The notes beneath the pieces were generated by a model that was not told the origin of the DNA, did no database searches, and was given only the letters and a program-made list of their open reading frames with translations. A stretch of DNA of 64,000 nt from Corynebacterium sp. P3-F1 (GTDB lineage: Bacteria > Actinomycetota > Actinomycetes > Mycobacteriales > Mycobacteriaceae): the NCBI RefSeq assembly GCF_030503635.1, contig NZ_CP129965.1, positions 124,001-188,000 of the forward strand, read 5' to 3'. A program made the translations under genes and the position numbers. Below, one piece after another: positions 27,013-39,091 of this stretch. Position 1 is the first letter of the stretch; the number at the start of each line of letters is the position of its first letter.

Positions 27013-29112
27013 ATGGCTTTTGCTGCTGAGCACCCTGTTTTGTCGCATTCCGAGTTCCGTCCGGTGGGCGAGGTGGAGCGCACCGAGAAACTCTTTACCG
27101 TCGAGTCCGAGTTCGAGCCGTCGGGGGACCAACCGAAGGCGATTGCGGAGCTGGACCGCCGGCTGCGGGCGGGGGAGCCGGACGTGGTGCTCATGGGTGC
27201 GACGGGTACCGGTAAGTCGGCGACTGCGGCGTGGCTGATCGAGCAGCAGCAGCGTCCCACGCTGGTCATGGCGCCGAACAAAACGCTGGCGGCGCAGCTA
27301 GCCACCGAGCTGCGGGAGCTGCTTCCCAACAACGCCGTCGAGTACTTCGTGTCGTACTACGACTACTACCAACCGGAGGCGTACATCGCGCAGACGGACA
27401 CGTACATCGAGAAGGACTCGTCGATCAACGACGACGTGGAACGACTCCGTCACTCAGCGACGTCTGCGCTGCTCAGCCGTCGAGATGTCGTGGTTGTTTC
27501 CTCGGTGTCGTGCATTTACGGATTGGGCACGCCGCAGTCCTACCTCGACCGTTCGCTGTTGTTGCGCGTCGGCGAGGAGGTTGAGCGCGACCGCTTTTTG
27601 CGCTTGCTTGTCGACGTCCAATACGAGCGCAACGACATCGACTTCAAGCGCGGAACGTTCCGTGTGAAAGGCGACACTGTCGACATCATCCCGGCGTACG
27701 AGGAGGTGGCGGTGCGCGTGGAATTCTTCGGCGACGAGGTGGACTCGCTGTACTACATTCACCCGCTCACCGGAGATGTTCTCCAGCAGCGCGACGAGCT
27801 GCGCATTTTCCCAGCGACGCACTATGTGGCCACGGAAGAGCGCATGGAGAAGGCCATCGAGGCGATCAAGTTGGAGCTCGCGGACCGGCTCGAAGAGCTG
27901 GAAAACCGTGGCAAGCTGCTTGAAGCCCAGCGTCTGCGTATGCGCACTGAATACGATCTTGAGATGATTCTGCAGGTCGGTTTCTGTTCGGGCATCGAGA
28001 ACTATTCGCGGCACATCGACGGTCGTCCAGCCGGGTCGGCGCCGGCGACGCTCATCGACTATTTCCCGGAGGACTTCCTCACGATCATCGATGAGTCTCA
28101 CGTGACGGTCCCACAGATTGGCGGCATGTACGAGGGCGACATGTCGCGCAAGCGCAACCTCGTCGAATTCGGATTCCGCCTGCCCTCCGCCGTGGACAAC
28201 CGTCCGCTGACGTTCGACGAATTCGAGGATCGCGTCGGCCAGACCGTCTACATGTCGGCGACCCCGGGCGATTACGAACTCGAGGCTGCCGGGGGAGAAT
28301 TCGTCGAGCAGGTCATTCGCCCGACCGGCCTGGTCGACCCGAAGGTGTCGGTCCGCCCGACGAAGGGCCAGATCGACGACCTGATCCACGAGATCCGCGA
28401 GCGCACCGAGAAGGACGAGCGTGTCCTAGTGACCACATTGACCAAGCGCATGGCGGAGGATCTCACGGATTACTTCCTGGATAACGGGATCAGGGTGCGT
28501 TACCTGCACTCGGACATCGATACGCTTCAGCGCGTCGAGCTGCTGCGCCAGCTCCGCTTGGGTGAATTCGACGTTCTCGTGGGAATCAACCTGCTGCGCG
28601 AGGGTCTCGACTTGCCGGAGGTCTCGCTCGTGGCCATTCTCGATGCTGACAAGGAAGGCTTCCTTCGGTCGACGAAGTCACTGATCCAGACCATCGGCCG
28701 CGCCGCCCGCAACGTCTCCGGCGAGGTGATCATGTACGGAGACAACATCACCGAATCGATGCAGGAAGCCATCGACGAGACGGAGCGCCGCCGCGCGAAG
28801 CAGATCGCGTACAACGAAGAGCACGGCATTGACCCGCAGCCGCTGCGAAAGAAGATTGCCGACATCCTCGACGAGGTCTACGAGCGTAGCGACGAGGACG
28901 CGCCAGAAACAGCCGAGGGCGCGACAGCCATGCTCGAAGGTAGGAACACGTCGACCATGGCGTCCGACGAGATCCAGAAGCTTATCGACGAACTGACCAC
29001 CCAGATGACCGCCGCCGCCCGAGATCTGAAATTCGAGCTGGCTGGGCGTCTGAGGGACGAGATCGCGGACTTGCGCAAGGAGCTCCGCGGTGTGAAAGAA
29101 GCGGGTATATAG
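27013..29112 (+). CDS. uvrB: UvrABC excision nuclease subunit B
   Basis: The damage-verifying helicase-like subunit of nucleotide excision repair, 699 residues. Walker A is GATGTGKS (residues 62-69), the damage-probing beta-hairpin is [14 protein letters not shown]-like segment IDESH, helicase motif [11 protein letters not shown], and a C-terminal UVR motif ([29 protein letters not shown]) contacts UvrC. ATG 27013 fits the family N-terminus. TACACT (27000-27005) sits 7 bases before it, so the mRNA is probably leaderless, as common in this genus. I saw no convincing LexA box. A GCTTATCGACG copy codes KLIDEL in the UVR region. Confidence 0.98.
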   Translation: MAFAAEHPVLSHSEFRPVGEVERTEKLFTVESEFEPSGDQPKAIAELDRRLRAGEPDVVLMGATGTGKSATAAWLIEQQQRPTLVMAPNKTLAAQLATELRELLPNNAVEYFVSYYDYYQPEAYIAQTDTYIEKDSSINDDVERLRHSATSALLSRRDVVVVSSVSCIYGLGTPQSYLDRSLLLRVGEEVERDRFLRLLVDVQYERNDIDFKRGTFRVKGDTVDIIPAYEEVAVRVEFFGDEVDSLYYIHPLTGDVLQQRDELRIFPATHYVATEERMEKAIEAIKLELADRLEELENRGKLLEAQRLRMRTEYDLEMILQVGFCSGIENYSRHIDGRPAGSAPATLIDYFPEDFLTIIDESHVTVPQIGGMYEGDMSRKRNLVEFGFRLPSAVDNRPLTFDEFEDRVGQTVYMSATPGDYELEAAGGEFVEQVIRPTGLVDPKVSVRPTKGQIDDLIHEIRERTEKDERVLVTTLTKRMAEDLTDYFLDNGIRVRYLHSDIDTLQRVELLRQLRLGEFDVLVGINLLREGLDLPEVSLVAILDADKEGFLRSTKSLIQTIGRAARNVSGEVIMYGDNITESMQEAIDETERRRAKQIAYNEEHGIDPQPLRKKIADILDEVYERSDEDAPETAEGATAMLEGRNTSTMASDEIQKLIDELTTQMTAAARDLKFELAGRLRDEIADLRKELRGVKEAGI

Positions 29113-29168
29113 TGGCCTGAAGAATCAATGAGGGTTTGGCCACCAGTAGCGAGTACGGAAGGTGCATC

Positions 29169-29612
29169 ATGGGAAAGAACTACAACACCGTCGTTGTCGG
29201 TACGGACGGATCCTCGTCCTCCCTGCTGGCCGTTGAGCGCGCGGCTGAACTCACCAACGCGTTCGGTGCCACTTTGGTGATCGGCTGCGCCTACTACGAG
29301 TCCGAGGATGAGGTGTCGTCGACGCTGCGCCAAGACTCGAACACGATCCTGGGTGACGAGACTGCCCGTGCGAATCTCTCCTCTGCCGTCGAGAGGGCGC
29401 AGGAGACCGGTGTGGAGAACGTCGAGACCGCTGTGCGCCCAGGCACGCCGGTCGAGGCGCTGATGAGCATTGTGACGGATTACAATGCCGAGCTGCTGGT
29501 GGTGGGCAACCGCGGCATCAACTCGCTGACGGGTCGCCTGCTCGGCTCGGTGCCGGCTGATGTCGCGCGTCAGTCCGACTGCGACGTGATGATCGTTCAC
29601 ACCGTGGCCTAG
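29169..29612 (+). CDS. Universal stress protein (UspA family)
   Basis: A 147-residue single-domain Usp protein. It begins NTVVVGTDGSSSSLLAVERAAEL and has the ATP-binding-type C-terminal motif VVGNRGINSLTGRLLGSVPADVARQSDCDVMIVH (G-2x-G-9x-G-S/T-like). ATG 29169 follows GGAAGG. It lies 56 bases after uvrB, as in related corynebacteria, and converges with the HelD-like gene. Confidence 0.95.
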   Translation: MGKNYNTVVVGTDGSSSSLLAVERAAELTNAFGATLVIGCAYYESEDEVSSTLRQDSNTILGDETARANLSSAVERAQETGVENVETAVRPGTPVEALMSIVTDYNAELLVVGNRGINSLTGRLLGSVPADVARQSDCDVMIVHTVA

Positions 29613-29630
29613 GCACTGCCGCCCGGGCAG

Positions 29631-31934
29631 CTATCCGATCAGCGTCAGGGTCTGCGTGGCGCGGGTGATGGCGACGTAAAGGTCCTGCCAGCCCTGCGGC
29701 GAGCTGTTGACGATCGCATCGGGGTCCACAACAACGACGTGGTCGAACTCGAGACCTTTGACATCCCCGACGTTGTCTTTCGTGACCACTACCGCGAGTC
29801 CGCCACTGGCTTCGAGTTCCGTGCGCACGAGGTCCGGGTCCGTTTGTGCTGGTAGGCGGCGCACGGGCTCGCCGGTGGAGCGCACCGTCACCGCCGGTTC
29901 CGCGTCCGGGTCAATCTCGGCGAGAACCTCGTCGGCGAACTCCATGATTTCCGCGGGCGTGCGGTAGTTGACCGTCAGCTCGTGGAAGCGGTAGCGCTCC
30001 CCGACGAACGGGCTCAAGCTATCGGCCCACGTCTCCACACCGGCCGGGGAGGACGTTTGCGCGGGATCGCCAACGAGCGTCATCCACCGCGACGGGCAGC
30101 GCCGGAACACCATGCGCCACTCCATCGGAGTGAGCTCCTGCGCCTCGTCAACGATCACGTGACCGTAGGCCCAGCTCAAGTCTCCGCGTGCGCGTTCCGC
30201 GGTGGAGCGGATGTCGGTCTCCCGCTGGCGGCTGGCCAACGTCTCGGCGTCGATGATGTCGTGGGCGGAGAGCACCTCGGCCTCGAATTCGTCGTCGGTG
30301 TCCGTGTTCGCGGATGAGGCGAGGATGTCCAGGGCATCTTCGGCGTCCGCGACGAGTTCCCGCCACTGCTTGTCAGCCTTCTCGGATTCGCCGGCGGGGG
30401 TGGGGACGCCGGTGAGGGTGTAGAGCTCGTCGATAAGCGCTGTGTCCGCCGCGGTGAATGCCCAGCCGTCGGTGCGGAAGAGCGCGTCGCGCGTGATGTC
30501 GTCGTAGTCGTGCGCGGCGGCGGCGATCGCGTCGGCGTCGCTCAGGAAGTCAGCGAGCACCGCAGGAGCGTCGAGCTGCGGAAAATGCGTATCGACGATC
30601 CGTTCAACCTGCCCTTCTTCCGCCAGATCGTCGTGCAGCTGATCCACGTCTGCCTCCGAGAGAAGGTTCTTTCCGCCGAGAGGGTCGGCACCGATTCGCT
30701 CGGCGAGAGCCTCGGCGATGAGCCGGGTGAGTTGGTCGGCGAAGATCGGGCGTGCCTCGTTGTGCGGTTTGCGGGAGCGGCGCGCACGGGTCCGGGCTGC
30801 GGCGACCATGGCGGGAGTGACCGCTAGGTCGATGCCGTCGATACGCAGCGCGATGTCGCCCTCGGGGACCGTCTGCACGTTTCGCACGGCGCGTTTGAGA
30901 ATAAGCGCCATGTCTTCGGACCCCTTCACCTCGCGCGTGAGCAGCGACTCCGTGGCGTGCGGCGTGACACCGGGGACGAGGTCGCCAACAGTGCTCAACA
31001 CCACGCCCGTCTCGCCGAGCTCCGGAAGGACGCGAGAGATGTAGTCGAGGAACGTGTGGTTCGGCCCGACAACAAGGACACCGGTCCGCGCAAGCTGGTC
31101 GCGCCAGGTGTACAGCAGGTACGCCACGCGGTGCAAAGCCACGGCGGTCTTGCCGGTGCCCGGGCCGCCGCCGACCACGAGGACGCCGCGGGTAGGGTCA
31201 CGGATGATCTCGTCCTGCTCGCGCTGAATCGTCTCCACGATGGACTGCATGTGTCCCGTGCGCGGGGAATTCATGGCGCGGAGCAGCGCCGCCTCGCTGC
31301 CGACGTCGCTCATGCGCGACAGTTGTGAGCCGTCCGACTGCGCGCCGTCCAGGTGGGAATCGTGCCCGTTGCGGCCCGAGAGCACCTCATCGTCGACTGC
31401 TGAGACGGTGCGGCCCTTCATGCGAATGTTGCGACGAATCTCGACACCCTCCGGGTGTGCGGTGGTGGCCAAGTAGTACGGGCGAGCCATCGGCGCGCGC
31501 CAGTCGAGCAGGAGAGTGCGGTAATTATCCGCGCGGTCGTCCATCCCCATACGACCGATGTAACGGCGGTCGAGGACGCCGCGTCCCGGTACCGGGTTCT
31601 CCGGGTCGGCATCGGCAATGTCGATGCGGCCGAACACCAGGCCGGTCTCGGCGATGTTCAAGTCGTCCAGCTTGGCGTTCAGGGCGTGGTACTCGGTCTC
31701 ACGACGCACCAATGCATCTGCGTCCGGATTGTCGGGGTCGACGGCGCGCTGAACTTCCTCAAGGCGCTCGCTCGCAGCCTCGACCTCCCGGTCCAGGTGG
31801 GCGAAGAGCGTGTCTACGTGGCGCTGCTCGTCGCGACGCTGGTTTTCCCTGCGCTGTTCGTCCCGATCCTGCTCGTTGCGGCGCTGTTCTTCGCTGCGAT
31901 CTTCGTCTGCCAGCTTATCTGGCGCTACTGCCAC
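29631..31934 (-). CDS. HelD-like UvrD/Rep-superfamily helicase
   Basis: A 767-residue superfamily-1 helicase-like ATPase of the HelD/HelR type, proteins that bind and recycle stalled RNA polymerase (actinobacterial members can affect rifampicin tolerance). A charged Arg/Glu-rich N-terminal coiled coil (residues ~10-75) would form the arm entering the polymerase secondary channel. Walker A is VGGGPGTGKTAVALHRVAYLLY, Walker B-like VIVDEAQELTPMEWRMVFRR, and the C-terminal motif is LEFDHVVVVDPD with YVAITRATQTLTLIG. GTG 31934 is chosen because AAGGGAG lies 9 bases upstream; a TTG at 32012 would add 26 unlike residues. Function is by family analogy. Confidence 0.88.
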   Translation of the reverse strand: MAVAPDKLADEDRSEEQRRNEQDRDEQRRENQRRDEQRHVDTLFAHLDREVEAASERLEEVQRAVDPDNPDADALVRRETEYHALNAKLDDLNIAETGLVFGRIDIADADPENPVPGRGVLDRRYIGRMGMDDRADNYRTLLLDWRAPMARPYYLATTAHPEGVEIRRNIRMKGRTVSAVDDEVLSGRNGHDSHLDGAQSDGSQLSRMSDVGSEAALLRAMNSPRTGHMQSIVETIQREQDEIIRDPTRGVLVVGGGPGTGKTAVALHRVAYLLYTWRDQLARTGVLVVGPNHTFLDYISRVLPELGETGVVLSTVGDLVPGVTPHATESLLTREVKGSEDMALILKRAVRNVQTVPEGDIALRIDGIDLAVTPAMVAAARTRARRSRKPHNEARPIFADQLTRLIAEALAERIGADPLGGKNLLSEADVDQLHDDLAEEGQVERIVDTHFPQLDAPAVLADFLSDADAIAAAAHDYDDITRDALFRTDGWAFTAADTALIDELYTLTGVPTPAGESEKADKQWRELVADAEDALDILASSANTDTDDEFEAEVLSAHDIIDAETLASRQRETDIRSTAERARGDLSWAYGHVIVDEAQELTPMEWRMVFRRCPSRWMTLVGDPAQTSSPAGVETWADSLSPFVGERYRFHELTVNYRTPAEIMEFADEVLAEIDPDAEPAVTVRSTGEPVRRLPAQTDPDLVRTELEASGGLAVVVTKDNVGDVKGLEFDHVVVVDPDAIVNSSPQGWQDLYVAITRATQTLTLIG

Positions 31935-32042
31935 CCTTGATGCTCCCTTCACCGGTGAAACTGCGTTTAACCTCGCTGATGCTGCTGTTTTCGTTGCTGA
32001 AATTCCGAACAACGGGCCCGAACACCGGGTCTCATAAACGAA

Positions 32043-32080
32043 CGGCCCCGGGGCAGAGGATATTCCCTGCCGCGGGGCCG
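32043..32080 (-). terminator. Hairpin terminating the DoxX-type gene
   Basis: CGGCCCCGGGGCAG (32043-32056) pairs with 32067-32080 with one mismatch. It lies beyond the stop at 32117 on the minus strand. The T-tract is short (CGTTTATG). Confidence 0.6.
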
Positions 32081-32116
32081 AACGAGAAGGTCGGAGCTAA
32101 AAAGCCAATTTAATGC

Positions 32117-33232
32117 TTACTTCAGCTTCTTCTGTGCCTTCTTCACCAGCTTGTTGGCTTTCTTCTCGGCCTTCTTAGCCTTTTTCTTCCACTTGCGCTT
32201 CTGCCACCAGGACGGGGAAGCGTCGAGCTTCTCAAAAGCGTCCTGCAGGGAATCAATAGCGTCCTGAGCCTTGTCCTGGGCCTTGGAGGACGCCTTGTCC
32301 GCCTTTCGCTTGGTCTTGAATTTCTCCCACTCGGATGGGCCAAGGTCGTCCAGGTTGGACTGCAGGTCGCTGACCACGCCATTGACCTTGCGCTTAGCCT
32401 TGAATTTTTCCCACTCGGACGGGCGAATGCCCTCGATGCCGTCCTGCAGGTTGTCCTGCAGATCGCCAACGAGGCCCTTCACCTTGCGCTTGGTCTTGTA
32501 CTGTTCGATCTTGCCCGGCTTGAGGTCCTTGTAGGTGTCCTCGGCCCAGTCGGTGGCGTCGTCGGCGAAGGAGGAAGCGCGGTCGGCTGCCTTGTCGGCG
32601 AACTTGGAAGCGGTCTTCTTCCAGTCGTCCTTATTGTCGTCGACGTAATCGGTCACCTGGTCGGCGACCTCGTGAGCGCGCTCGGAGACAGTCTCCGCGG
32701 TGTTCTGGAACCACTCGCCGGCCTTCTTCTTGGCCTTGTCGGTCTCGGACTGGGTCGGCAGAGCCTGCTGGATGTTCTTGTTGGCCCGCTTCGCGGCATC
32801 CTGCGCACGCCATGCCAGGCCCGGTTTGCCCTCGGTGTCGGCGCTGGCGAGCAGCACACCGCCGAGAAGAGCGACGTTGGTCATCGCGCCGTTGCGGCGG
32901 CGAGCCTTGTCGTTGGAGTCCTTGGCGTCCCAGAAGGCGTTGCGGCCCAGCAGGGTGCCCACGGTGGAGGCAGCGAGCAGACTAGCGGACAGACGCGGTG
33001 CCTTGCCCAGAGCGAAGGTGCTGCCAGCACCGATCTTCACACCGCCGTTGATCTTGGCCACAGTCTCCGGGTCGGACGGAATGAACTGGGCGTACTGGCT
33101 CGGCAGCACGGACTTAATGGTCTTCACGACACGCTCGGCATCGTTCGCGTGCTCGGACGCGTTCTTGACCGTGTTAACGCCATCTGCGATGTACACAGAG
33201 GCGAGCATCGGACGAGCAAGTTTGCGGATCAT
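32117..33232 (-). CDS. DoxX-family membrane protein with repeat-rich basic tail
   Basis: 371 residues. The first ~140 form a DoxX-type membrane domain (MIRKLARPMLASVYIADGVNTVKN; KIGAGSTFALGKAPRLSASLLAASTVGTLLGRNAFWD; NGAMTNVALLGGVLLASAD). The rest is a highly charged, predicted helical tail. Within it a ~27-residue unit repeats about three times, each with a core like PSEWEKFKTKRK followed by VVSDLQSNLDD (near residues 240, 275 and 300). It ends in a Lys-rich segment (KKAKKAEKKANKLVKKAQKKLK). Homologues with the membrane domain occur across corynebacteria. The role is unknown; the polybasic tail could bind nucleic acid or anionic lipid, which is speculation. Confidence 0.8.
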   Translation of the reverse strand: MIRKLARPMLASVYIADGVNTVKNASEHANDAERVVKTIKSVLPSQYAQFIPSDPETVAKINGGVKIGAGSTFALGKAPRLSASLLAASTVGTLLGRNAFWDAKDSNDKARRRNGAMTNVALLGGVLLASADTEGKPGLAWRAQDAAKRANKNIQQALPTQSETDKAKKKAGEWFQNTAETVSERAHEVADQVTDYVDDNKDDWKKTASKFADKAADRASSFADDATDWAEDTYKDLKPGKIEQYKTKRKVKGLVGDLQDNLQDGIEGIRPSEWEKFKAKRKVNGVVSDLQSNLDDLGPSEWEKFKTKRKADKASSKAQDKAQDAIDSLQDAFEKLDASPSWWQKRKWKKKAKKAEKKANKLVKKAQKKLK

Positions 33233-33330
33233 ACTCTCTTATTCCTTACCTCAATTAGCGGATGTTCCCTTTCCACTGTAGACATTGTGCGTCGGTTGTG
33301 GCCCGTGCGTGTAAGTGAAAAGACGGATTT

Positions 33331-33930
33331 TCACCACCGGCGCTCCCACCACGTGTCCAAATTCGGGCGTTCAGTGCCGAGCGTGGTGGGGTCGCCGTGG
33401 CCGGGTCGGACGATGGCGGAGTCGGAGTAGACCTCGAAAAGCCGTTGCTTGACATCGTTGAACAGGCGCACGAAGTCGCCCTCACTGTGTGTTTTGCCCA
33501 CTCCTCCGGGGAACAGGGAGTCGCCAACGAAGAGATTGATCTCCCCGTCGATCTCCGCGGCGATGGCGGCGCCGCCCGGGGTATGGCCGCGCAGGATGTG
33601 GACGGGGAACTCATGGCCGGCGAATGACAAGGTGTCGCCCTCGTTGAGTTCGACGTCAGGCGCAACCGGGAGGGCAGGGGCGTCGAGGTGGGATGCCCAG
33701 TGGGTGGCCCCGGTGCGCTCCAGCACCTCTTCCAGGGCGCCGACGTGGTCCCAGTGGCGGTGCGTGGTCAGGACGTCGGTGATGCGCACCCCTGCGGATT
33801 CGGCCAGGGAAAGGAGGGCGTCGGGCTCGGCGGCGGCGTCGATAAGCAGGCCCTGCTCGCCGGAGCTGATCAGGTAGCAGTTGTTGTCCATGCTGGACAC
33901 GGAAATGTGGTCGAGCTTGAGGGAATTCAT
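33331..33930 (-). CDS. Metallo-beta-lactamase-fold hydrolase
   Basis: A 199-residue MBL-fold enzyme of the glyoxalase II-like type. The metal motif THRHWDHVG places ligands His57, His59, Asp61 and His62. Further ligands appear in [25 protein letters not shown] and [11 protein letters not shown]. No signal peptide. It is divergent from uvrA with a short shared promoter region, an arrangement conserved in related actinobacteria. Substrate unknown, probably a thioester. ATG 33930 is preferred; the longer frame runs into the uvrA promoter. Confidence 0.92.
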   Translation of the reverse strand: MNSLKLDHISVSSMDNNCYLISSGEQGLLIDAAAEPDALLSLAESAGVRITDVLTTHRHWDHVGALEEVLERTGATHWASHLDAPALPVAPDVELNEGDTLSFAGHEFPVHILRGHTPGGAAIAAEIDGEINLFVGDSLFPGGVGKTHSEGDFVRLFNDVKQRLFEVYSDSAIVRPGHGDPTTLGTERPNLDTWWERRW

Positions 33931-33993
33931 AGCGCCCAAGAGTAGTTGGGTATGTGTTGGTAGGTTTGTTCGAAGGAATCGCCGTGGGAAGGA

Positions 33994-36851
<2,858 letters not shown>

Positions 36852-36855
<4 letters not shown>

Positions 36856-37288
36856 CCGGCGCCCAGGAGCACGAGTGCGAAGAGCGATGCTCCCACAGCG
36901 CGGCCAGCTGGAGCGAGCAACCCAGTCTGGATAGCCAACGCGACCCCGAAGCACGCCCCGATGAACGTGATCAGCGATCCGAGTACCGCTGCCGCGCGGA
37001 TGACCTTCTGCTCTGGTGTCAAGCCAGGTCTGGGGGCGGCAGGCAGCTGCGATGTCGGCTGCGGCGAAGGTTGCGGTGCCGGGGTAGACAACGGCACCTG
37101 GTCATACTCGGGGGCCACCGGGCGAGAGGTGGGGAGAGGATCCGGGGCCGCGTCAGATGGAGCGGGGCGGGGAGTTGGTCGAGGGTGTGGGAGAGTTCGT
37201 CGATAAGCTGTTGCGCGTGCGCGGTTGAGGTGCGCAATGCGGCGGGTGTCTGTCTCGATCGCATAATGAGCTGGTCGTGTCTGCTCAT
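36852..37288 (-). pseudogene. Truncated, frameshifted DUF2339-like membrane-protein remnant
   Basis: The start MSRHDQLIMRSRQTPAALRTSTAHAQQLIDELSHTLDQLP reads in one frame. A shift in the C-rich stretch near 37165-37185 moves it to PTPRPAPSDAAPDPLPTSRPVAPEYDQVPLS. Next comes LTPEQKVIRAAAVLGSLITFIGACFGVALAIQTGLLAPAGRAVGASLFALVLLGAG and a stop. The second part matches, to my recollection, the beginning of the large (600-800 residue) DUF2339 membrane proteins of corynebacteria, ending here after the second helix. The rest is missing and uvrA follows directly. A deletion joining it to uvrA is the simplest reading. A reverse copy of GCTTATCGACG survives inside. Confidence 0.65.
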
Positions 37289-37394
37289 GGGGTCTCCCCG
37301 CGGCAACGTATTCACTTGTTAGACCGCGGCTTAGGAGGCTACGGTTCCATTTTGACGCGAAATGAATGCGGGGGATTTTGCGTGAGGGGCCGTC

Positions 37395-37669
37395 AGTGCT
37401 AACCTGTAGCGCACTACCGCCTGGCGCGCCCAAAGCGCGCGGGTGCAAGTGGAGTTTCTCCCACCTGATGCCGCCGTCGCGCGGAAGGCTAAGGGTCAAA
37501 ACAACGGTATGCCTGCGCACACGTGTGCGTTTGTTACCGTTATGAGGATGAACTCCCACGCTATTCATATCGAAAAAGGCATGATACGCGTGGGTTTTGT
37601 CGTGGGGGAGCACTGCACGTGCAATTCGGTAGCGAACAGCACACGTCTTTCTCACCTCTAGGAGTTCTC
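37395..37669 (+). promoter_or_regulatory. Structured leader of the infC-rpmI-rplT operon
   Basis: An unusually long untranslated region after a TAACCT -10-like element (37401-37406). It contains the palindrome CGCACACGTGTGCG around 37516-37529. A hairpin CCCACGC (37555-37561) / GCGTGGG (37588-37594) is directly followed by TTTT (37595-37598), which has the form of an attenuator. L20 or IF3 feedback on the operon leader is known in other bacteria; no established Rfam-type motif was recognised here. The bases between 37289 and 37395 hold nothing identifiable. Confidence 0.5.
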
Positions 37670-38191
37670 ATCAGCGCTGAAGCTCGGATCAACGAACGCA
37701 TCCGCGTTCCGGAAGTTCGTCTCGTCGGCCCGTCCGGCGAGCAGGTTGGAATTGTCCGTACCGACGACGCACGCAAGCTCGCGTACGAAGCCGACCTCGA
37801 TCTGGTCGAGGTAGCTCCGAATGCCAAGCCGCCCGTGTGCAAGATCATGGATTACGGCAAGTACAAGTACGAGCAGGCCCAGAAGGCCCGCGAGTCCCGT
37901 AAGAACCAGCAACAGACGGTGGTCAAGGAGCAGAAGTTCCGGCCGAAGATTGATGAGCACGACTACCAGACTAAGAAGAGCAACGTCGAGCGTTTCTTGG
38001 AGAAGGGCAACAAGGTCAAGGTGACCATCATGTTCCGCGGCCGCGAGCAGTCGCGTCCGGAGCTGGGGTACCGCCTGTTGGAACGCCTCGCCGAGGACAT
38101 CCAGGAGGTTGGCCAGGTCGAGTCCCGTCCGAAGCAGGACGGCCGCAACATGACCATGGTTCTTGGGCCTGTTCGCAAAGGTAAGAAGTAG
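37670..38191 (+). CDS. infC: Translation initiation factor IF-3, ATC start
   Basis: IF-3 blocks subunit joining and checks the start codon; 173 residues. It begins [29 protein letters not shown] and contains the family motif [14 protein letters not shown], a lysine-rich linker and the C-terminal domain [25 protein letters not shown]. The correct N-terminus has no ATG/GTG/TTG; ATC 37670 follows AGGAG with 5-base spacing. Non-AUG starts (AUU, AUC) are the hallmark of infC and allow autoregulation by IF-3 itself. The frame is open further upstream, but that part is leader. Confidence 0.93.
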   Translation: MSAEARINERIRVPEVRLVGPSGEQVGIVRTDDARKLAYEADLDLVEVAPNAKPPVCKIMDYGKYKYEQAQKARESRKNQQQTVVKEQKFRPKIDEHDYQTKKSNVERFLEKGNKVKVTIMFRGREQSRPELGYRLLERLAEDIQEVGQVESRPKQDGRNMTMVLGPVRKGKK

Positions 38192-38247
38192 AGTTCCGCA
38201 GGGCCCAGCGCCACGCGAAACGATAGAACGCTAAAGGATTTGCCACT

Positions 38248-38442
38248 ATGAAGCAGAAGACCCACAAGGGCACCGCCAAGCGCATCAAGGCCACCGGCTC
38301 CGGCAAGCTGCGCCGCGAGCAGGCTGGTAAACGTCACCTGAACGAGAAGCTGTCGGCCAAGCGCCGCCGCAAGCTTTCCGGCACCACCGACGTGGCCAAG
38401 AGCGACGTCAAGCGCACGAAGCGTCTCCTCGGCAAGGCTTAA
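38248..38442 (+). CDS. rpmI: 50S ribosomal protein L35
   Basis: 64 residues, basic, with the L35 pattern MKQKTHKGTAKRIKATGSGKLRREQAGKRHLNEKLSAKRRRKL. AAAGGA lies 9-14 bases before the ATG. It is second in the IF3-L35-L20 operon. Confidence 0.98.
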   Translation: MKQKTHKGTAKRIKATGSGKLRREQAGKRHLNEKLSAKRRRKLSGTTDVAKSDVKRTKRLLGKA

Positions 38443-38501
38443 TCGAGCACCTGCCTCCAGAAATAACCGACTACAACTCTCACACGTAAGGAAGTATCAC
38501 T

Positions 38502-38885
38502 GTGGCACGTGTCAAGCGCTCAGTTAACGCCAAGAAGAAGCGTCGCGCCATCCTCAAGTCCGCGAAGGGCTACCGTGGCCAGCGTTCCCGCCTGTACCGC
38601 AAGGCCAAGGAGCAGTGGCTGCACTCTCAGACCTACGCGTACCGCGACCGTCGCGCCCGCAAGTCCGAGTTCCGCAAGCTGTGGATCCAGCGCATCAACG
38701 CCGCTGCACGCATGAACGACATCACCTACAACCGCCTCATCCACGGCCTGAAGCTCGCCGAGGTCGAGGTGGACCGCAAGATCCTCGCGGACTTGGCTGT
38801 GAACGACTTCGCCGCCTTCTCCGCTATCTGCGAGGTTGCAAAGAACGCTCTGCCGGAGAACGTCAACGCTCCGAAGGCCGCCTAA
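38502..38885 (+). CDS. rplT: 50S ribosomal protein L20
   Basis: 127 residues beginning [37 protein letters not shown], with [24 protein letters not shown] near the C-terminus. It binds 23S rRNA early in 50S assembly. The start is GTG 38502 after AAGGAAG. Last gene of the operon, followed by a terminator. Confidence 0.98.
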   Translation: MARVKRSVNAKKKRRAILKSAKGYRGQRSRLYRKAKEQWLHSQTYAYRDRRARKSEFRKLWIQRINAAARMNDITYNRLIHGLKLAEVEVDRKILADLAVNDFAAFSAICEVAKNALPENVNAPKAA

Positions 38886-38903
38886 GAGCTTTTCGCTTAT
38901 CGA

Positions 38904-38945
38904 CGCCCCGTTGCTCCCGGTTTCCCCGGGACAGCGGGGCGTTTT
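38904..38945 (+). terminator. rplT terminator
   Basis: CGCCCCG (38904-38910) pairs with CGGGGCG (38935-38941), with an inner CCCGG/CCGGG helix, then TTTT. Its 5' arm overlaps a GCTTATCGACG copy at 38895-38905. Confidence 0.88.
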
Positions 38946-39041
38946 GCTGTGTCTGGAGGGGGTTGAGCCGCCCCCGCGCTGGTCAGACACTTCGCCTCAT
39001 TTGATCTCGGATCTACGTGCGCTCCGCTTGTACCGCAACAC

Positions 39042-39067
39042 AAAACCCGCCCTGTTGAAGGGCGGGT
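39042..39067 (-). terminator. Terminator of the large secreted-protein gene
   Basis: ACCCGCCC (39045-39052) pairs with GGGCGGGT (39060-39067); read on the minus strand it is followed by TTTG. It lies 25 bases beyond the stop. Confidence 0.85.
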
Positions 39068-39091
39068 CAGCTACTCGGGTGGACGCAGCGT

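Noticed and set aside
29613..29630. Strong bidirectional terminator between the stress-protein and helicase genes
   Set aside because: Only a short imperfect CTGCC/GGGCAG pairing without a T-run.
33961..33993. Possible LexA/SOS box upstream of uvrA (TTCGAA)
   Set aside because: Only a half-match; no complete corynebacterial-type palindrome. The uvrB upstream region shows none either.
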